A stretch of 64,000 bases of DNA, from assembly GCF_020880975.1 (NCBI RefSeq), contig NZ_JAJIWP010000008.1, positions 1 through 64,000 on the forward strand. The letters are read 5' to 3'. The notes below the pieces were generated by a model. That model was not told where the DNA came from, searched no databases, and saw nothing but the letters and a program-made list of their open reading frames with translations. Shown here piece after piece: positions 8,829-18,500 of the stretch; the first letter of the stretch is position 1; every line of letters starts with the position of its first letter. Source of the stretch: Mucilaginibacter sp. UR6-1 (GTDB taxonomy: Bacteria > Bacteroidota > Bacteroidia > Sphingobacteriales > Sphingobacteriaceae). The translations under genes and the position numbers were made by a program.

Positions 8829-10298
8829 TTACTGCTGCACAATTTGCCATTGCTGGTTGTTGCCGCCATTCCACGGCCATTGAATAATGTTTGCACCGTC
8901 AGCGGTTGAGCTGCCGTTAACATCAAGCGCCTGGCCGCTGTTGCGGTTGATGATGCGGTAATAGCCGCCGCCATTATCAACCACCTGCCATTGCTGGCTG
9001 TTGCTTCCGCTCCAGGTTGATTGTGTAATACCCGCGCCATTGGTGGTCGATCCGCCGTTAACTTCAAGCGCCTTACCGCTATTGCGGTTGATGATACGGT
9101 AATAACCGCCGCCATTATCAATAATTTGCCACTGCTGGTTGTTGCCGCCATTCCATGGCCATTGTATAATGTTGGCACCGTTGCTGGTTGAGCCGCCGTT
9201 AACGTCGAGCGCCTTGCCGCTGTTACGGTTATTAATACGGTAGTAGGCTGTTGAGTTAAAGGTGCTGCCCTCACCCCAGCCATAACGTATACGCACCAAA
9301 CCTGATGCATTGGTGGTAGTAAGCGTAATGTTGGTACCACTGCCGCCACGGGTTTGTATGCTGTAACTGTCGCCATCGCGCAGGCCGGGCCAGTAAACGC
9401 TGGCAATGCCATCAGCTCTGAAAACGTTTGTTGAGCCAACTATATAAGCTATCTCGTTATCGCTGCCTACGGCACCGGTATAATTTTTGCTGGTAGTCAT
9501 GGCGGCACCGTATTCAGTTACCACGGTGCGGCTGGCATAGCTGCCAAAGCGGCTGCGCCAGTCGGATTCCCAGCCGCTGAGTGTGCGGGTAGCCCAAAAG
9601 GCATAGTTGTGCAGCGAGAGCAGGCAATTGGTAAAGCGGCTGTCGGCTCCAATACCGGTCACATTTTCGGAGTAACCGGTACCGCCAAGCAAAATCCTGT
9701 TACGCGGAACATTGGGGTAACGGGTAAGCCATTCGGCGTAAATGGTGGTAAGCTGTGCCTGGGTGTAACCGTGCGGCTCGTTAAATACCTCAAAATACAC
9801 ATTGGCGTTGCCCTGGTATTTGGTAACCACGGTTTGCCACATATCCCAAAACTGGGTGGTATTATCAATAATACCGTCGCGGGATGAGGCTGCTTCCCAG
9901 CAGGCCAGTATTACCTTCATGTTTTTGTTGAGGGCGCGGTCAATAGCGCCGGTGTATGAGCCCCACCATGACTCAAGCACACTTGGCGGATTGATAGGTA
10001 GCCTAACGGTATTTACACCGGGCATATTGGTTTGAAAGCCGGTTAAAATAGCGTTCGCCTTGTCAGAAACCGTAGTATAACTGTCGCCAGCGTCAAGGCC
10101 CGAAGGGATCACCCATCCATCCACAAAGTTATCGCGCCCATCAGCCCAGTTAACACCGGCTATGGAGGCCGCGCCAACGGCCAGCGTTTGCGTATCCGTG
10201 TGGTTTTCGGGCGGTTTAATGTCTGCTTGTTTCTCTTTTGAACAGCTTGACCATAGCAAAGCCAGTAAGCCAAGCAACATAAGTGTCTTTCTTTTCAT
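8829..10298 (-). CDS. GH5-type glycoside hydrolase lipoprotein with ricin-type lectin repeats
   Basis: 489 residues. A lipoprotein signal has lipobox LWSSC with Cys19. A clan GH-A catalytic domain spans about 45-340. It contains FEVFNEPHGYT with acid/base Glu174 in NEP, and VVTEYGAAM with the probable nucleophile Glu262. This pattern fits GH5 cellulase/mannanase-like enzymes; substrate is uncertain, but beta-mannan or beta-glucan is typical. Residues about 353-489 form a ricin B-type (CBM13-like) lectin of three repeats with a 47-residue period, each having YYRI-NRNSGKALDVNG and NNQQWQI. It probably sits on the cell surface and binds polysaccharide. It is transcribed opposite to its neighbouring mannosidase genes. 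Confidence 0.9.
   Translation of the reverse strand: MKRKTLMLLGLLALLWSSCSKEKQADIKPPENHTDTQTLAVGAASIAGVNWADGRDNFVDGWVIPSGLDAGDSYTTVSDKANAILTGFQTNMPGVNTVRLPINPPSVLESWWGSYTGAIDRALNKNMKVILACWEAASSRDGIIDNTTQFWDMWQTVVTKYQGNANVYFEVFNEPHGYTQAQLTTIYAEWLTRYPNVPRNRILLGGTGYSENVTGIGADSRFTNCLLSLHNYAFWATRTLSGWESDWRSRFGSYASRTVVTEYGAAMTTSKNYTGAVGSDNEIAYIVGSTNVFRADGIASVYWPGLRDGDSYSIQTRGGSGTNITLTTTNASGLVRIRYGWGEGSTFNSTAYYRINNRNSGKALDVNGGSTSNGANIIQWPWNGGNNQQWQIIDNGGGYYRIINRNSGKALEVNGGSTTNGAGITQSTWSGSNSQQWQVVDNGGGYYRIINRNSGQALDVNGSSTADGANIIQWPWNGGNNQQWQIVQQ
8838..9260 (-). repeat. Three tandem ~141-bp repeats encoding the ricin-type lectin
   Basis: The 3' third of the GH5 gene repeats three times at DNA level with a period of about 141 bases. 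The units share CATTGCTGGTTGTTGCC and TTGCGGTTGATGATGCGG-like blocks with few differences. This suggests recent internal duplication or gene conversion between lectin units. Confidence 0.8.
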
Positions 10299-10746
10299 AA
10301 TTTAAGGTTAAGAAGTGATGAACTATTGGTTAGTAGATCTATAATTGATACGAAAATCGGTGTTTTTTTTTAATGCAGGTGAGGGGTAAACGGATAGAAT
10401 TCAAGGGAGTAACGGATAAAATAGCGATCCGGATACTTTATTTGATAATGTATAAGTTACATAGAAAGGCCTTGCCCGGGGGTATTTTTGTTTGCATTTA
10501 ACTATGTATTTTCATTAGTTTTAGGCCGGCACAAATATATCAGCCAATTAGTAACCTGTTTCTGTACCTGTCTTTTATTTAACCGGCGCTAATGTGCCAT
10601 ACTGATAATGGAAAGTATTTGCGGTTTGCTAAAACGTTTATGTTGATAAGGGCGTGTACAATTGTACCAAATATTAACGTTATGCTGATGCCAAAATATA
10701 AATCAAATAAGCGGGCCTTAAGCCCGGTATCGGAATAAATTAAACT
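10299..10746. other. Divergent intergenic region of about 450 bases
   Basis: It lies between the GH5 gene (leftward) and the GH125 gene (rightward). No gene, RNA or strong hairpin is recognised. It is AT-rich and must contain two promoters; no confident -7/-33 pair was assigned. Confidence 0.5.
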
Positions 10747-12168
10747 ATGGAAAGAAGAAAATTCATTGCCAGCACCGCTATGTTAGGTGCGGGCGTATTG
10801 GCCGGCAAGCTATCAGTTGCGGGCTCACTGGCTGATTACCCGGTTGTGCGGGTGGCGGCGGCCAAGCGTAACTTTACCAGCAAAGCAGTAGAGGCGGCCA
10901 TTAAGGAGTTTAAACAAAAAGTAAAAGATAAGGAGCTGGGCTGGCTGTTTGAAAACTGTTTCCCGAACACATTAGATACAACGGTTACTTACAAACAAAA
11001 GGATGGCCGCCCGGATACTTATGTAATTACCGGCGATATTGATGCCATGTGGCTGCGTGACAGCAGCGCGCAGGTTTGGCCGTACTTTCACCTGATCAAA
11101 AAAGATAAAGCGTTGCAGGACCTGATTGCCGGGGTAATTAACCGCCAGGCAACAAACGTACTGCGCGACCCATATGCCAACGCGTTTTATGATGACGCGG
11201 CAAAGGTAGGCGAATGGAAAACAGATCATACTGATATGAAACCCGGCCTGCACGAGCGTAAATGGGAGATCGACTCGCTTTGTTACCCCATCAGGCTGGC
11301 GTACCAGTACTGGAAATTAACCGGCGATACCAAGCCGTTTGATGCTACCTGGAAAAAATCTATCGAAACCATACTGAAAACATTTATTGAGCAGCAGCGC
11401 AAGGATGGCGACGGACCATACCATTTTCAGCGTACCACCCAGTTTGCTACCGATACGGTGCCGATGAGCGGTTACGGCTACCCTGTTAAACCTGTAGGTT
11501 TAATTTGTTCAGCCTTCAGGCCGAGCGATGATGCTACGGTATATTCATTTCTCATCCCGTCAAACTTTTTCGCGGTTACCAGCCTTAAACAAGCTGCCGA
11601 GATGGTTAAAACGTTGTTAAAAGATGATGCTTTGGCATCGCAATTAACGGCCCTGGCTACCGAGGTTGACGCTGCTTTAAAAGAGCATGCCGTTATCGAT
11701 GTACCTAAATATGGTAAGGTGTATGCCTTTGAGGTGAACGGCTATGGCAGCTATAACCTGATGGATGATGCCAACGTACCAAGCCTGCTGTCACTGCCAT
11801 ATCTTGGCGCTATGCCGAATACCGATCCAGTATATATCAATACCCGTAAGATGATCCTTTCGCTGGATAATCCTTTCTTCTACAAAGGTACCGCGGCCGA
11901 AGGTATTGGCGGGCCGCACGTAGGTAAGGATATGATATGGCCAATGGCGATCATTATGCGCGCGCTTACAAGTAATGATGATGCCGAAATTAAAGAGTGT
12001 ATACAGGTGCTGAAAAGAACCCATGGCGATACCGGCTTTATGCACGAAACTTTTCATAAGGATAATCCTAAAAAGTTTAGTCGCGCGTGGTTTGCGTGGG
12101 CAAATACGCTGTTTGGCGAGTTATTGTGGGAAACCTATCAAACCAAGCCGCAGCTTTTGCAGGCCTAA
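10747..12168 (+). CDS. GH125 family exo-alpha-1,6-mannosidase
   Basis: 473 residues. The N-terminus MERRKFIASTAMLGAG has a twin-arginine-like start (ERRKFI) followed by a hydrophobic stretch, so export by Tat or as a Sec protein is plausible. The catalytic domain (former DUF1237) shows GDIDAMWLRDSSAQVWPY at 96-113, ANAFYDD, HERKWEIDSLCYP, GPHVGKDMIWPM and the C-terminal GDTGFMHETFHKDNP motif, all typical of GH125. These enzymes remove alpha-1,6-linked mannose by inversion and do not need a metal. The GH76 gene follows after 18 bases, so the two are cotranscribed: the endo-acting GH76 cuts the alpha-1,6 backbone and GH125 finishes the oligosaccharides. Confidence 0.95.
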   Translation: MERRKFIASTAMLGAGVLAGKLSVAGSLADYPVVRVAAAKRNFTSKAVEAAIKEFKQKVKDKELGWLFENCFPNTLDTTVTYKQKDGRPDTYVITGDIDAMWLRDSSAQVWPYFHLIKKDKALQDLIAGVINRQATNVLRDPYANAFYDDAAKVGEWKTDHTDMKPGLHERKWEIDSLCYPIRLAYQYWKLTGDTKPFDATWKKSIETILKTFIEQQRKDGDGPYHFQRTTQFATDTVPMSGYGYPVKPVGLICSAFRPSDDATVYSFLIPSNFFAVTSLKQAAEMVKTLLKDDALASQLTALATEVDAALKEHAVIDVPKYGKVYAFEVNGYGSYNLMDDANVPSLLSLPYLGAMPNTDPVYINTRKMILSLDNPFFYKGTAAEGIGGPHVGKDMIWPMAIIMRALTSNDDAEIKECIQVLKRTHGDTGFMHETFHKDNPKKFSRAWFAWANTLFGELLWETYQTKPQLLQA

Positions 12169-12186
12169 CCGCAAAATCATCAGCCT

Positions 12187-13254
12187 ATGAAATTAAGAAT
12201 AATAGTAGCTATAGGCCTGTGTAGCGCGTTCGCCTTTAAGGCAGGCGCGCAAACCAGGGCCGAGTATCAGCAACGTATCAATACTTTATACAGCGGTGTG
12301 CAGCAGCATTTACATGATGCTGCCGCCGGTTTATATTATGAGGATACCAAGCCCGAATCAAAAAAGCGCCACTCGTACCTGTGGCCGCTTTGCGCGCTGG
12401 TGCAGGGTGCCGATGAAATGGATAAACTGGAGCCCAAAAAACATCGTATTGATACGGTATTGGCGGCTATCCAGCAATATTACCGTGCTACGCCACCCGC
12501 GCCGGGTTACCAGGCTATGGTGGTGCATGATGAGAAGGATTCTCGTTTTTACGATGACAACCAATGGATAGGTATTGCCGCTTTAGATGCTTATAACCGT
12601 ACTAAAACCCAAAAATACCTGGAGCTGGGCAAGCTGATCCATCGCTTTCAGTTAACGGCGTATGATGATAAAGCCGGCGGCGGTTTGTACTGGAAAGAGG
12701 ATGAGCGTACCACCAAAAATACCTGCTCAAACGGCCCGGCGGTATTGATCGCCCTGCAATTGTATAAGATAACCAAAGAGAAAAAGTACCTGGATACGGC
12801 GATGCTGATCTACAACTGGACAAATAAAAACCTGCAGGCACCATCGGGGGTATTTTATGATAACATCAAGATACCATCGTTAAATGTAGATAAAGCCACT
12901 TATACTTATAACGCGGGTACCATGCTGCAGGCTAACGTGCTGCTATATAACATTACTAAGGATCAGAAATATTTGACCGAGGCCAAGCGTATTGCCGATG
13001 CATCAAAAGCGCATTTTTTTCGTAACGGACGTTTGCCGGGCAATTACTGGTTCAACGCGGTGCTGATACGTGGTTACATGGAGCTGTACAAGGTGGAAAA
13101 GGATAAAACCCGCCTGCAATTTATTATTGACGATGCCAACGCCATCTGGAATACCGAACGCGAGGGTAACCTGGTAGGCAAGCGTAAAGAAAAAGCGTTA
13201 ATTGACCAGGCCGCAATGATCGAGATCTACGGCAGGCTGGCCAGCCTCAAATAG
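12187..13254 (+). CDS. GH76 family endo-alpha-1,6-mannanase
   Basis: 355 residues with a signal peptide ending KAGAQ near residue 22. The (alpha/alpha)6 barrel carries FYDDNQWIGIA at 121-131. Asp123-Asp124 correspond to the catalytic Asp pair known for GH76. Other family landmarks are GGGLYWKEDERTTKNTCSN and TYTYNAGTMLQANVLLY. GH76 enzymes cut the alpha-1,6-mannan backbone of fungal mannan. The gene directly follows GH125 and probably ends that transcript. Fungal GPI-anchor processing DCW1-type enzymes are in the same family, but the bacterial setting with GH92 and GH125 favours mannan digestion. Confidence 0.93.
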   Translation: MKLRIIVAIGLCSAFAFKAGAQTRAEYQQRINTLYSGVQQHLHDAAAGLYYEDTKPESKKRHSYLWPLCALVQGADEMDKLEPKKHRIDTVLAAIQQYYRATPPAPGYQAMVVHDEKDSRFYDDNQWIGIAALDAYNRTKTQKYLELGKLIHRFQLTAYDDKAGGGLYWKEDERTTKNTCSNGPAVLIALQLYKITKEKKYLDTAMLIYNWTNKNLQAPSGVFYDNIKIPSLNVDKATYTYNAGTMLQANVLLYNITKDQKYLTEAKRIADASKAHFFRNGRLPGNYWFNAVLIRGYMELYKVEKDKTRLQFIIDDANAIWNTEREGNLVGKRKEKALIDQAAMIEIYGRLASLK

Positions 13255-13309
13255 CGAATTGCTTAAATTACTATATTAGCCATTCAGCCAGCCATATATT
13301 AAGGTTAGG

Positions 13310-14206
13310 ATGAATGGCTTTTTTATGGATGCACCACCGGTTTATAAACGTACACGTATAGCACCCACGCCCAGCGGCTATCTGCATGTGGGCAATGCGT
13401 TATCGTTTATTATTACCGTCGGTTTGGCTGCCGAAACCGGCGCCCAAATACTTTTGCGTATTGATGATATGGATCGTGACCGTGCCGATAAGCGCTACGT
13501 GCAGGATGTTTTCGATATCCTGCAATTTTTAGATATACCCTGGCAGCAGGGGCCGCTGGATTTGCAGGATTATCAGGAGCAATGGTCGCAAATATTAAGG
13601 CTGGATAAGTATCATGACGCTTTAGGGCAACTACGGCAAAGCGGACAGGTATTTGCCTGCAATTGCAGCCGGTCGCAGTTAAAAGGGCATGCGGCTTATC
13701 CTGGTACCTGTCGCTATAAAAATATTCCGTTGGATGCACCCGATGTAAGCTGGCGTTTCAAAACCGAACGGGCAACTATCAGCGTAAAAACCCTGAACGG
13801 TAATATTACCGGGTACCTGCCCACTGAAATGACTGATTTTGTAGTACGCAAAAAAGATGGTTATCCGGCTTACCAGTTATCATCAGTTGTAGATGATGTG
13901 CATTTTGGCGTTGACCTCATTGTGCGTGGGCAGGACTTGTGGGCATCAACACTGGCGCAATTGTACCTGTCGCAAAGGTTGGGTTTGCCTTTTGGTGAGG
14001 TCACCTTTCATCATCACCCCTTATTGTTAGGCAGCGATGGTGCCAAACTATCTAAATCAGCAGGCGCTGCTTCTATCAAATATTTGCGCGAGCAAGGGCT
14101 ATCAACCGTGCAAGTATTAAACACTATCGCCAAGCAAGCCGGAATAAAAGAGCCGGTGAGTGAATGGCGGCAGCTATATGAAAAACTTAAATTAAGACGG
14201 GGGTAA
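13310..14206 (+). CDS. gluQ: Glutamyl-Q tRNA(Asp) synthetase
   Basis: 298 residues, the size of a truncated GluRS lacking the anticodon-binding domain. The HIGH-type motif is RIAPTPSGYLHVGNAL and the KMSKS-type motif is KLSKSAG near residue 248. A zinc site is formed by FACNCSRSQL and the later GTCR, as in GluQ-RS. The enzyme charges glutamate onto queuosine at position 34 of tRNA-Asp. The ATG at 13310 is used; an ATG five codons later (13325) is equally possible because the homology starts at about residue 14. It stands alone between the mannanase gene and a small membrane protein. Confidence 0.93.
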   Translation: MNGFFMDAPPVYKRTRIAPTPSGYLHVGNALSFIITVGLAAETGAQILLRIDDMDRDRADKRYVQDVFDILQFLDIPWQQGPLDLQDYQEQWSQILRLDKYHDALGQLRQSGQVFACNCSRSQLKGHAAYPGTCRYKNIPLDAPDVSWRFKTERATISVKTLNGNITGYLPTEMTDFVVRKKDGYPAYQLSSVVDDVHFGVDLIVRGQDLWASTLAQLYLSQRLGLPFGEVTFHHHPLLLGSDGAKLSKSAGAASIKYLREQGLSTVQVLNTIAKQAGIKEPVSEWRQLYEKLKLRRG

Positions 14207-14212
14207 ATTAGT

Positions 14213-14383
14213 TTACTGTCCGCCGGTTTTCAGGTACATGTAAATCACACCAACGGCTACTATAACAAGCAGAATCAGCAGGCCTGCTACACCGCGGCGT
14301 TTATCCTGGCGCATTATCCATATTAACAAAACTACCAGCGGTATAACAAATATTAACCAGAATATAAGCGAAGGGATACTCAT
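14213..14383 (-). CDS. Small two-helix membrane protein
   Basis: 56 residues from the ATG at 14383. Two hydrophobic segments (about 3-22 and 32-50) are separated by a short basic loop, MRQDKRRG, so it is a helical hairpin in the inner membrane with no visible catalytic residues. A longer in-frame reading (to 14464) runs into a repeat-rich stretch and is unlikely to be translated. I do not recognise a family. It lies downstream of tsaD on the same strand and may be read from the tsaD transcript or from its own promoter. Confidence 0.55.
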   Translation of the reverse strand: MSIPSLIFWLIFVIPLVVLLIWIMRQDKRRGVAGLLILLVIVAVGVIYMYLKTGGQ

Positions 14384-14394
14384 GTTTTTGTATT

Positions 14395-14570
14395 GAGTCC
14401 GGCAGTCAGGCAAAAACCGTAAGTCCGGAAGTGTTTGCAAATATAGATTTTTTTTAGTCTGCAAGTCCGAAAGTCGGGAAAGTCCGCGAGTCCGAAAGTT
14501 GTGCTTCAGACTTGTCCCATACGGGTATTTCTTCTTCCTGACTTTCGGTCTTTCCGACTTCCTGACTTCC
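14395..14570. repeat. Cluster of AGTCCGAAAGTC-type short repeats in both orientations
   Basis: The stretch contains at least four direct copies of a unit close to AAGTCCGAAAGT (for example at 14395, 14421, 14463 and 14489). Inverted copies lie at 14537-14570 (CCTGACTTTCGGTCTTTCC and GACTTCCTGACTTCC). The opposed copies can fold into an imperfect hairpin between tsaD and the small membrane protein gene. No coding function is seen. Confidence 0.75.
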
Positions 14571-15572
14571 TTAAAACGGCATCCGCGCTAATGGCGCCAC
14601 ATCCTGCCCAATAAATTCACCTTTCAGGTATTTATGGTAACCGGCAATGGCTATCATGGCGGCATTGTCAGTACAGTATTCCATTTTGGGGATAAAGGTA
14701 CGCCAGCCCAGTTTTTCGCCTAATTGCTGTAAGCCCTGGCGCAAGCCGGTATTGGCTGATACACCACCTGCTAAGGCAATATCGGTAATGCCATACTGCT
14801 CGGCAGCTTTACGTAGCTTGTTCAGTAAAATGGTGGCAATTCGTTTTTCAACCGAGGCGCATATATCATTTATGTTTTCCTCAATAAAATTGGGGTTGGC
14901 GGCAACATTATCCCGGATGAAGTACAGGATAGAGGTTTTTAATCCGCTAAAGCTAAAATCAAAACCCGGTATCTGCGGCTCGGGGAATTTGTACGCATCG
15001 GGGTTACCGTTGCGGGCATGTCTGTCAATCAGCGGGCCGCCGGGATAAGGCAGGCCTAATATCTTGCTCGTTTTATCCATGGCTTCACCGGCGGCATCGT
15101 CAAGCGTTTGGCCGATGATCTCCATGTCAAAATAATCCTTCACCAGCACAATTTGCGTATGCCCGCCCGAAACGGTAAGGCACAGAAAAGGGAATGCCGG
15201 TTTATTATCGCCAATAAAATGGGCCAAAACATGCGCCTGCATGTGGTTAACCTCTATCAGCGGGATGTTTTTTGCCAGCGCAAAAGCCTTGGCGAATGAT
15301 ACGCCAACTAAAAGTGAGCCTAAAAGTCCGGGGCCGCGTGTAAAAGCCACCGCATCAATATCATTTTTGCTTACTTTTGCGTTTAATAATGCCTGTTGAA
15401 CAGCGGGAACGATATTTTGCTGATGCACACGCGAGGCAAGCTCGGGCACAACGCCTCCGTAAGCTTCATGTATGGTTTGATTGGCAATAATATTGCTTAG
15501 GATGTTACCGTCAGCGCATACTGCTGCCGAGGTTTCGTCGCACGAGGACTCTATGGCTAAAATTACAGGCAC
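14571..15572 (-). CDS. tsaD: tRNA N6-adenosine threonylcarbamoyltransferase
   Basis: 333 residues, the usual TsaD length. It starts with GTG at 15572, giving MPVILAIESSCDETSAAV, the conserved N-terminus. The family metal site is NHMQAHVLAH with His110 and His114. Further landmarks are ELASRVHQQN, TRGPGLLGSLLVG, LTVSGGHTQIVLV and the C-terminal ALAGGVSANTGLR and CTDNAAMIA. TsaD transfers the threonylcarbamoyl group from TC-AMP to A37 of tRNAs reading ANN codons, with TsaB and TsaE, which are not in this window. It is divergent from the TamB-like gene with very little space between. Confidence 0.97.
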   Translation of the reverse strand: MPVILAIESSCDETSAAVCADGNILSNIIANQTIHEAYGGVVPELASRVHQQNIVPAVQQALLNAKVSKNDIDAVAFTRGPGLLGSLLVGVSFAKAFALAKNIPLIEVNHMQAHVLAHFIGDNKPAFPFLCLTVSGGHTQIVLVKDYFDMEIIGQTLDDAAGEAMDKTSKILGLPYPGGPLIDRHARNGNPDAYKFPEPQIPGFDFSFSGLKTSILYFIRDNVAANPNFIEENINDICASVEKRIATILLNKLRKAAEQYGITDIALAGGVSANTGLRQGLQQLGEKLGWRTFIPKMEYCTDNAAMIAIAGYHKYLKGEFIGQDVAPLARMPF

Positions 15573-15596
15573 AATTATCTTTTAAAAAGCAAAGTT

Positions 15597-18500
15597 ATTA
15601 AAAAAGTACTCAAAATAACGCTAAGCATAGTATTGCTGATTGTATTAATGGTTAGCATCCTATTGTTGGCTTTTCAATACAAACCTGTACAAACATGGGC
15701 CGCAAAAAAGGCCACTGCTTACCTGTCAAAAGAATTAAATACAAAAATTGATATAAAAAGCCTTTATATTAAACCTTTCTCGTCTGTAGTACTGGAGGGG
15801 CTTTATGTGCTGGATAAGCAAAAGGATACTTTGCTAAGTACACCAAAGCTAACGGTAGAGATCAATGGCTTCTCCATATTTAACAGCATAAAACAGCGGT
15901 ATATTGATTTTACCTCGGTACAGTTGGATAACGGCTCGTTCTACCTGAAAAAACAGCGCGACAGTACAACTAACCTGAAGTTTATTATTGATTATTTCAG
16001 CTCGGGCGATACCACCAAAAAAGCAAGTAAACCCTGGACGCTTAATTTTGAGCGCATTGGCATAAATAACCTGCGTTTCAGGTACAAAAATCAATTGAAC
16101 GATTCGCTGGTGAAGGGCGTTAACTTTGATGATGTTGATGTGCGGGCGTTCAGCACAGTGGTACGTAACCTCGATCTAAAGAACCACCTGTTCAAGGCAT
16201 CGGTATACAAACTTACCTTTAAGGAGAAGAGTGGTTTTTATTTGAAGAACCTTACCGCGCAAACCACGGTTGATACCAACCAGATTTTGCTGCAGCAGCT
16301 TTTTTTGCAAACGCCTAATTCCTCCCTGCGCGATCATTTTAAAATGAGCTTTAACTCCTTTGATGATTTTAGCGATTTTGAGCGCCGCGTAAACATGGAT
16401 GCCGATTTTAAGAACGCGCACCTGTCATCAAAAGATGTGGCTTACTTTACCAGCAGTTTAGACAAAACCCAGTTTGAGCTTGGCGTAAACGGGCGCATAC
16501 GCGGCAGGGTTAATAACCTGCGGGCATCAAACCTGCTGGTTACAGCCGGGCAAAGCACTTATATAAAAGGCAATTTCAGGATGAAGGGTTTGCCCGATTG
16601 GGAGAACACCTTTATGGATATGGATATTGAACAGATAGCCACCAATAAAAAGGACCTGGATTACCTGGTTAAACGCTTTACAGGCAGCACCAGGCAAATG
16701 ATACCGGCCATTGTAGGCAAGTTTGGTAACGTAAACTTTAGCGGTAACTTTAGCGGCCTGCAAAATGATTTTGTGGCCTACGGAACATTTAAGACCAGGC
16801 TTGGCCGTTTTGATACGGATATAAACTTAAAAATAGGTAAAAACGGCATACCATCATACAGCGGCAAGCTTACCACCAACCAATTTGCGCTGGGTACGCT
16901 GATAGATAACAATACCATTGGCCGTACCTCATTTACAGCGCAGGTAAAAGGCAGCGGCGATGAGTTAAAGAACCTGAATATCGCTGCGAATGCCAAACTG
17001 AAAACCTTTCAGTTTAAAGGATATACTTATAGTAATATAGCGTTTAACGGCACATTTAAACGTAAATTTATAGATGGTTTACTGAAGATAAACGACCGTA
17101 ATATCAAGCTATCTCTGGATGGTACCATTGATATGAAACCGAAATTGCCGGTGTATGATTTTACAGCCAGCGTTGAGAATGCACACCTCAATAAGCTGAA
17201 CCTGATGAAGGATACCATCACCGTAAGTACTACGCTTGATGCTGATTTTTCGGGCACTAACCTCGATAACATCAGCGGTAATATCTTTCTGGCAAACACA
17301 CGCTTAGTTAATCCACGTACAAATTACGTGGTTGACTCGCTTTACCTGGCGGCCAGTGGCAGCGGCAGGCAAAGGCTGCTGGAATTTCAATCAGACGCGG
17401 CAAATGGTAGTATCACGGGTAATTACAGCCTGTCAACCCTGCCCGATTATTTTAAGAGCATCGTAAAAAAATACATTCCATCGTTAAAAACGGATATAAA
17501 GCCATTCAAATCTCAGGACTTTGATTTTAATTTTAAGCTAAAGGATGTTGATCCGCTGCTGGCGGTGTTTATGCCCGGCCTTAAAATTCCTGACCAGGGT
17601 ACATTGATCGGTAAATTTAATTCAGCCGATCAAACAGCCACGCTTACGGGATACATCAAAACCATCCAATATAATAAGATCATCCTGCACGACCTGATCA
17701 TTGACGAGAACACGGCCGCCCAATACCTCAACGCCAACATATCATTAAGTAAGGTTGACCTGAGCGACAGTTTGTATGTAAAGGATGTGAATATAACCAA
17801 CTTCCTGAATCGCGACAGCCTGAATTTCAACATCAAGCTGTCTGACAAGAATGCCACCAACCAGCTCGATCTTTACGGCCTGGTTGAGTTTGGACGGGAT
17901 ACCACGGCCAAGTTAAAACTGCTGCCATCAGATGTTATTTTGGACAGGGAGCAATGGAAACTGGAGGAGCAGGTGCGCATCAGGTTTTTGAATGGCAAAA
18001 CGCAGATATCAAACTTTGAGTTGAGCAATGGCGAGCAGATGGTAAGTATTGATGGCTTTATATCTGACAAGTCTGAAGATAAGCTCAACGTGATATTTAA
18101 ACAATTCAGGATGGGTACGCTTAACCCGCTTACCAAACCATCGGGCATAGCCTTACGCGGTGCACTTAATGGCGAGGTGATATTAAGTTCGATATTAAAA
18201 TCGCCGGGTATGGATGCCGACCTGGGTATTGATACGCTGGTAATGAACAATACACAGGTAGGTAATGTAAAGATCATCTCAAACCTGGATAATGAGCGTA
18301 AAAAAGCTATTGTGAGATTGAATATACTGAACCGCGGCCTGGAAACAATGGATATTGAAGGCGCTTACTCACTGTTGAAAGATGATGAGAACGCGCTTGA
18401 TTTTGATATTAACATGAACCAGACCGAAGCGATCATATTCACGCCGTTCATAAGTAACCTGGTATCAGATGTTAAAGGTACGCTATCAACCAGTATTAAG

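Noticed and set aside
8813..9439. 208-codon frame on the minus strand overlapping the GH5 gene
   Set aside because: It is a shifted reading of the lectin repeats, so the apparent Ala/Thr-rich repeats are a by-product of repeat DNA.
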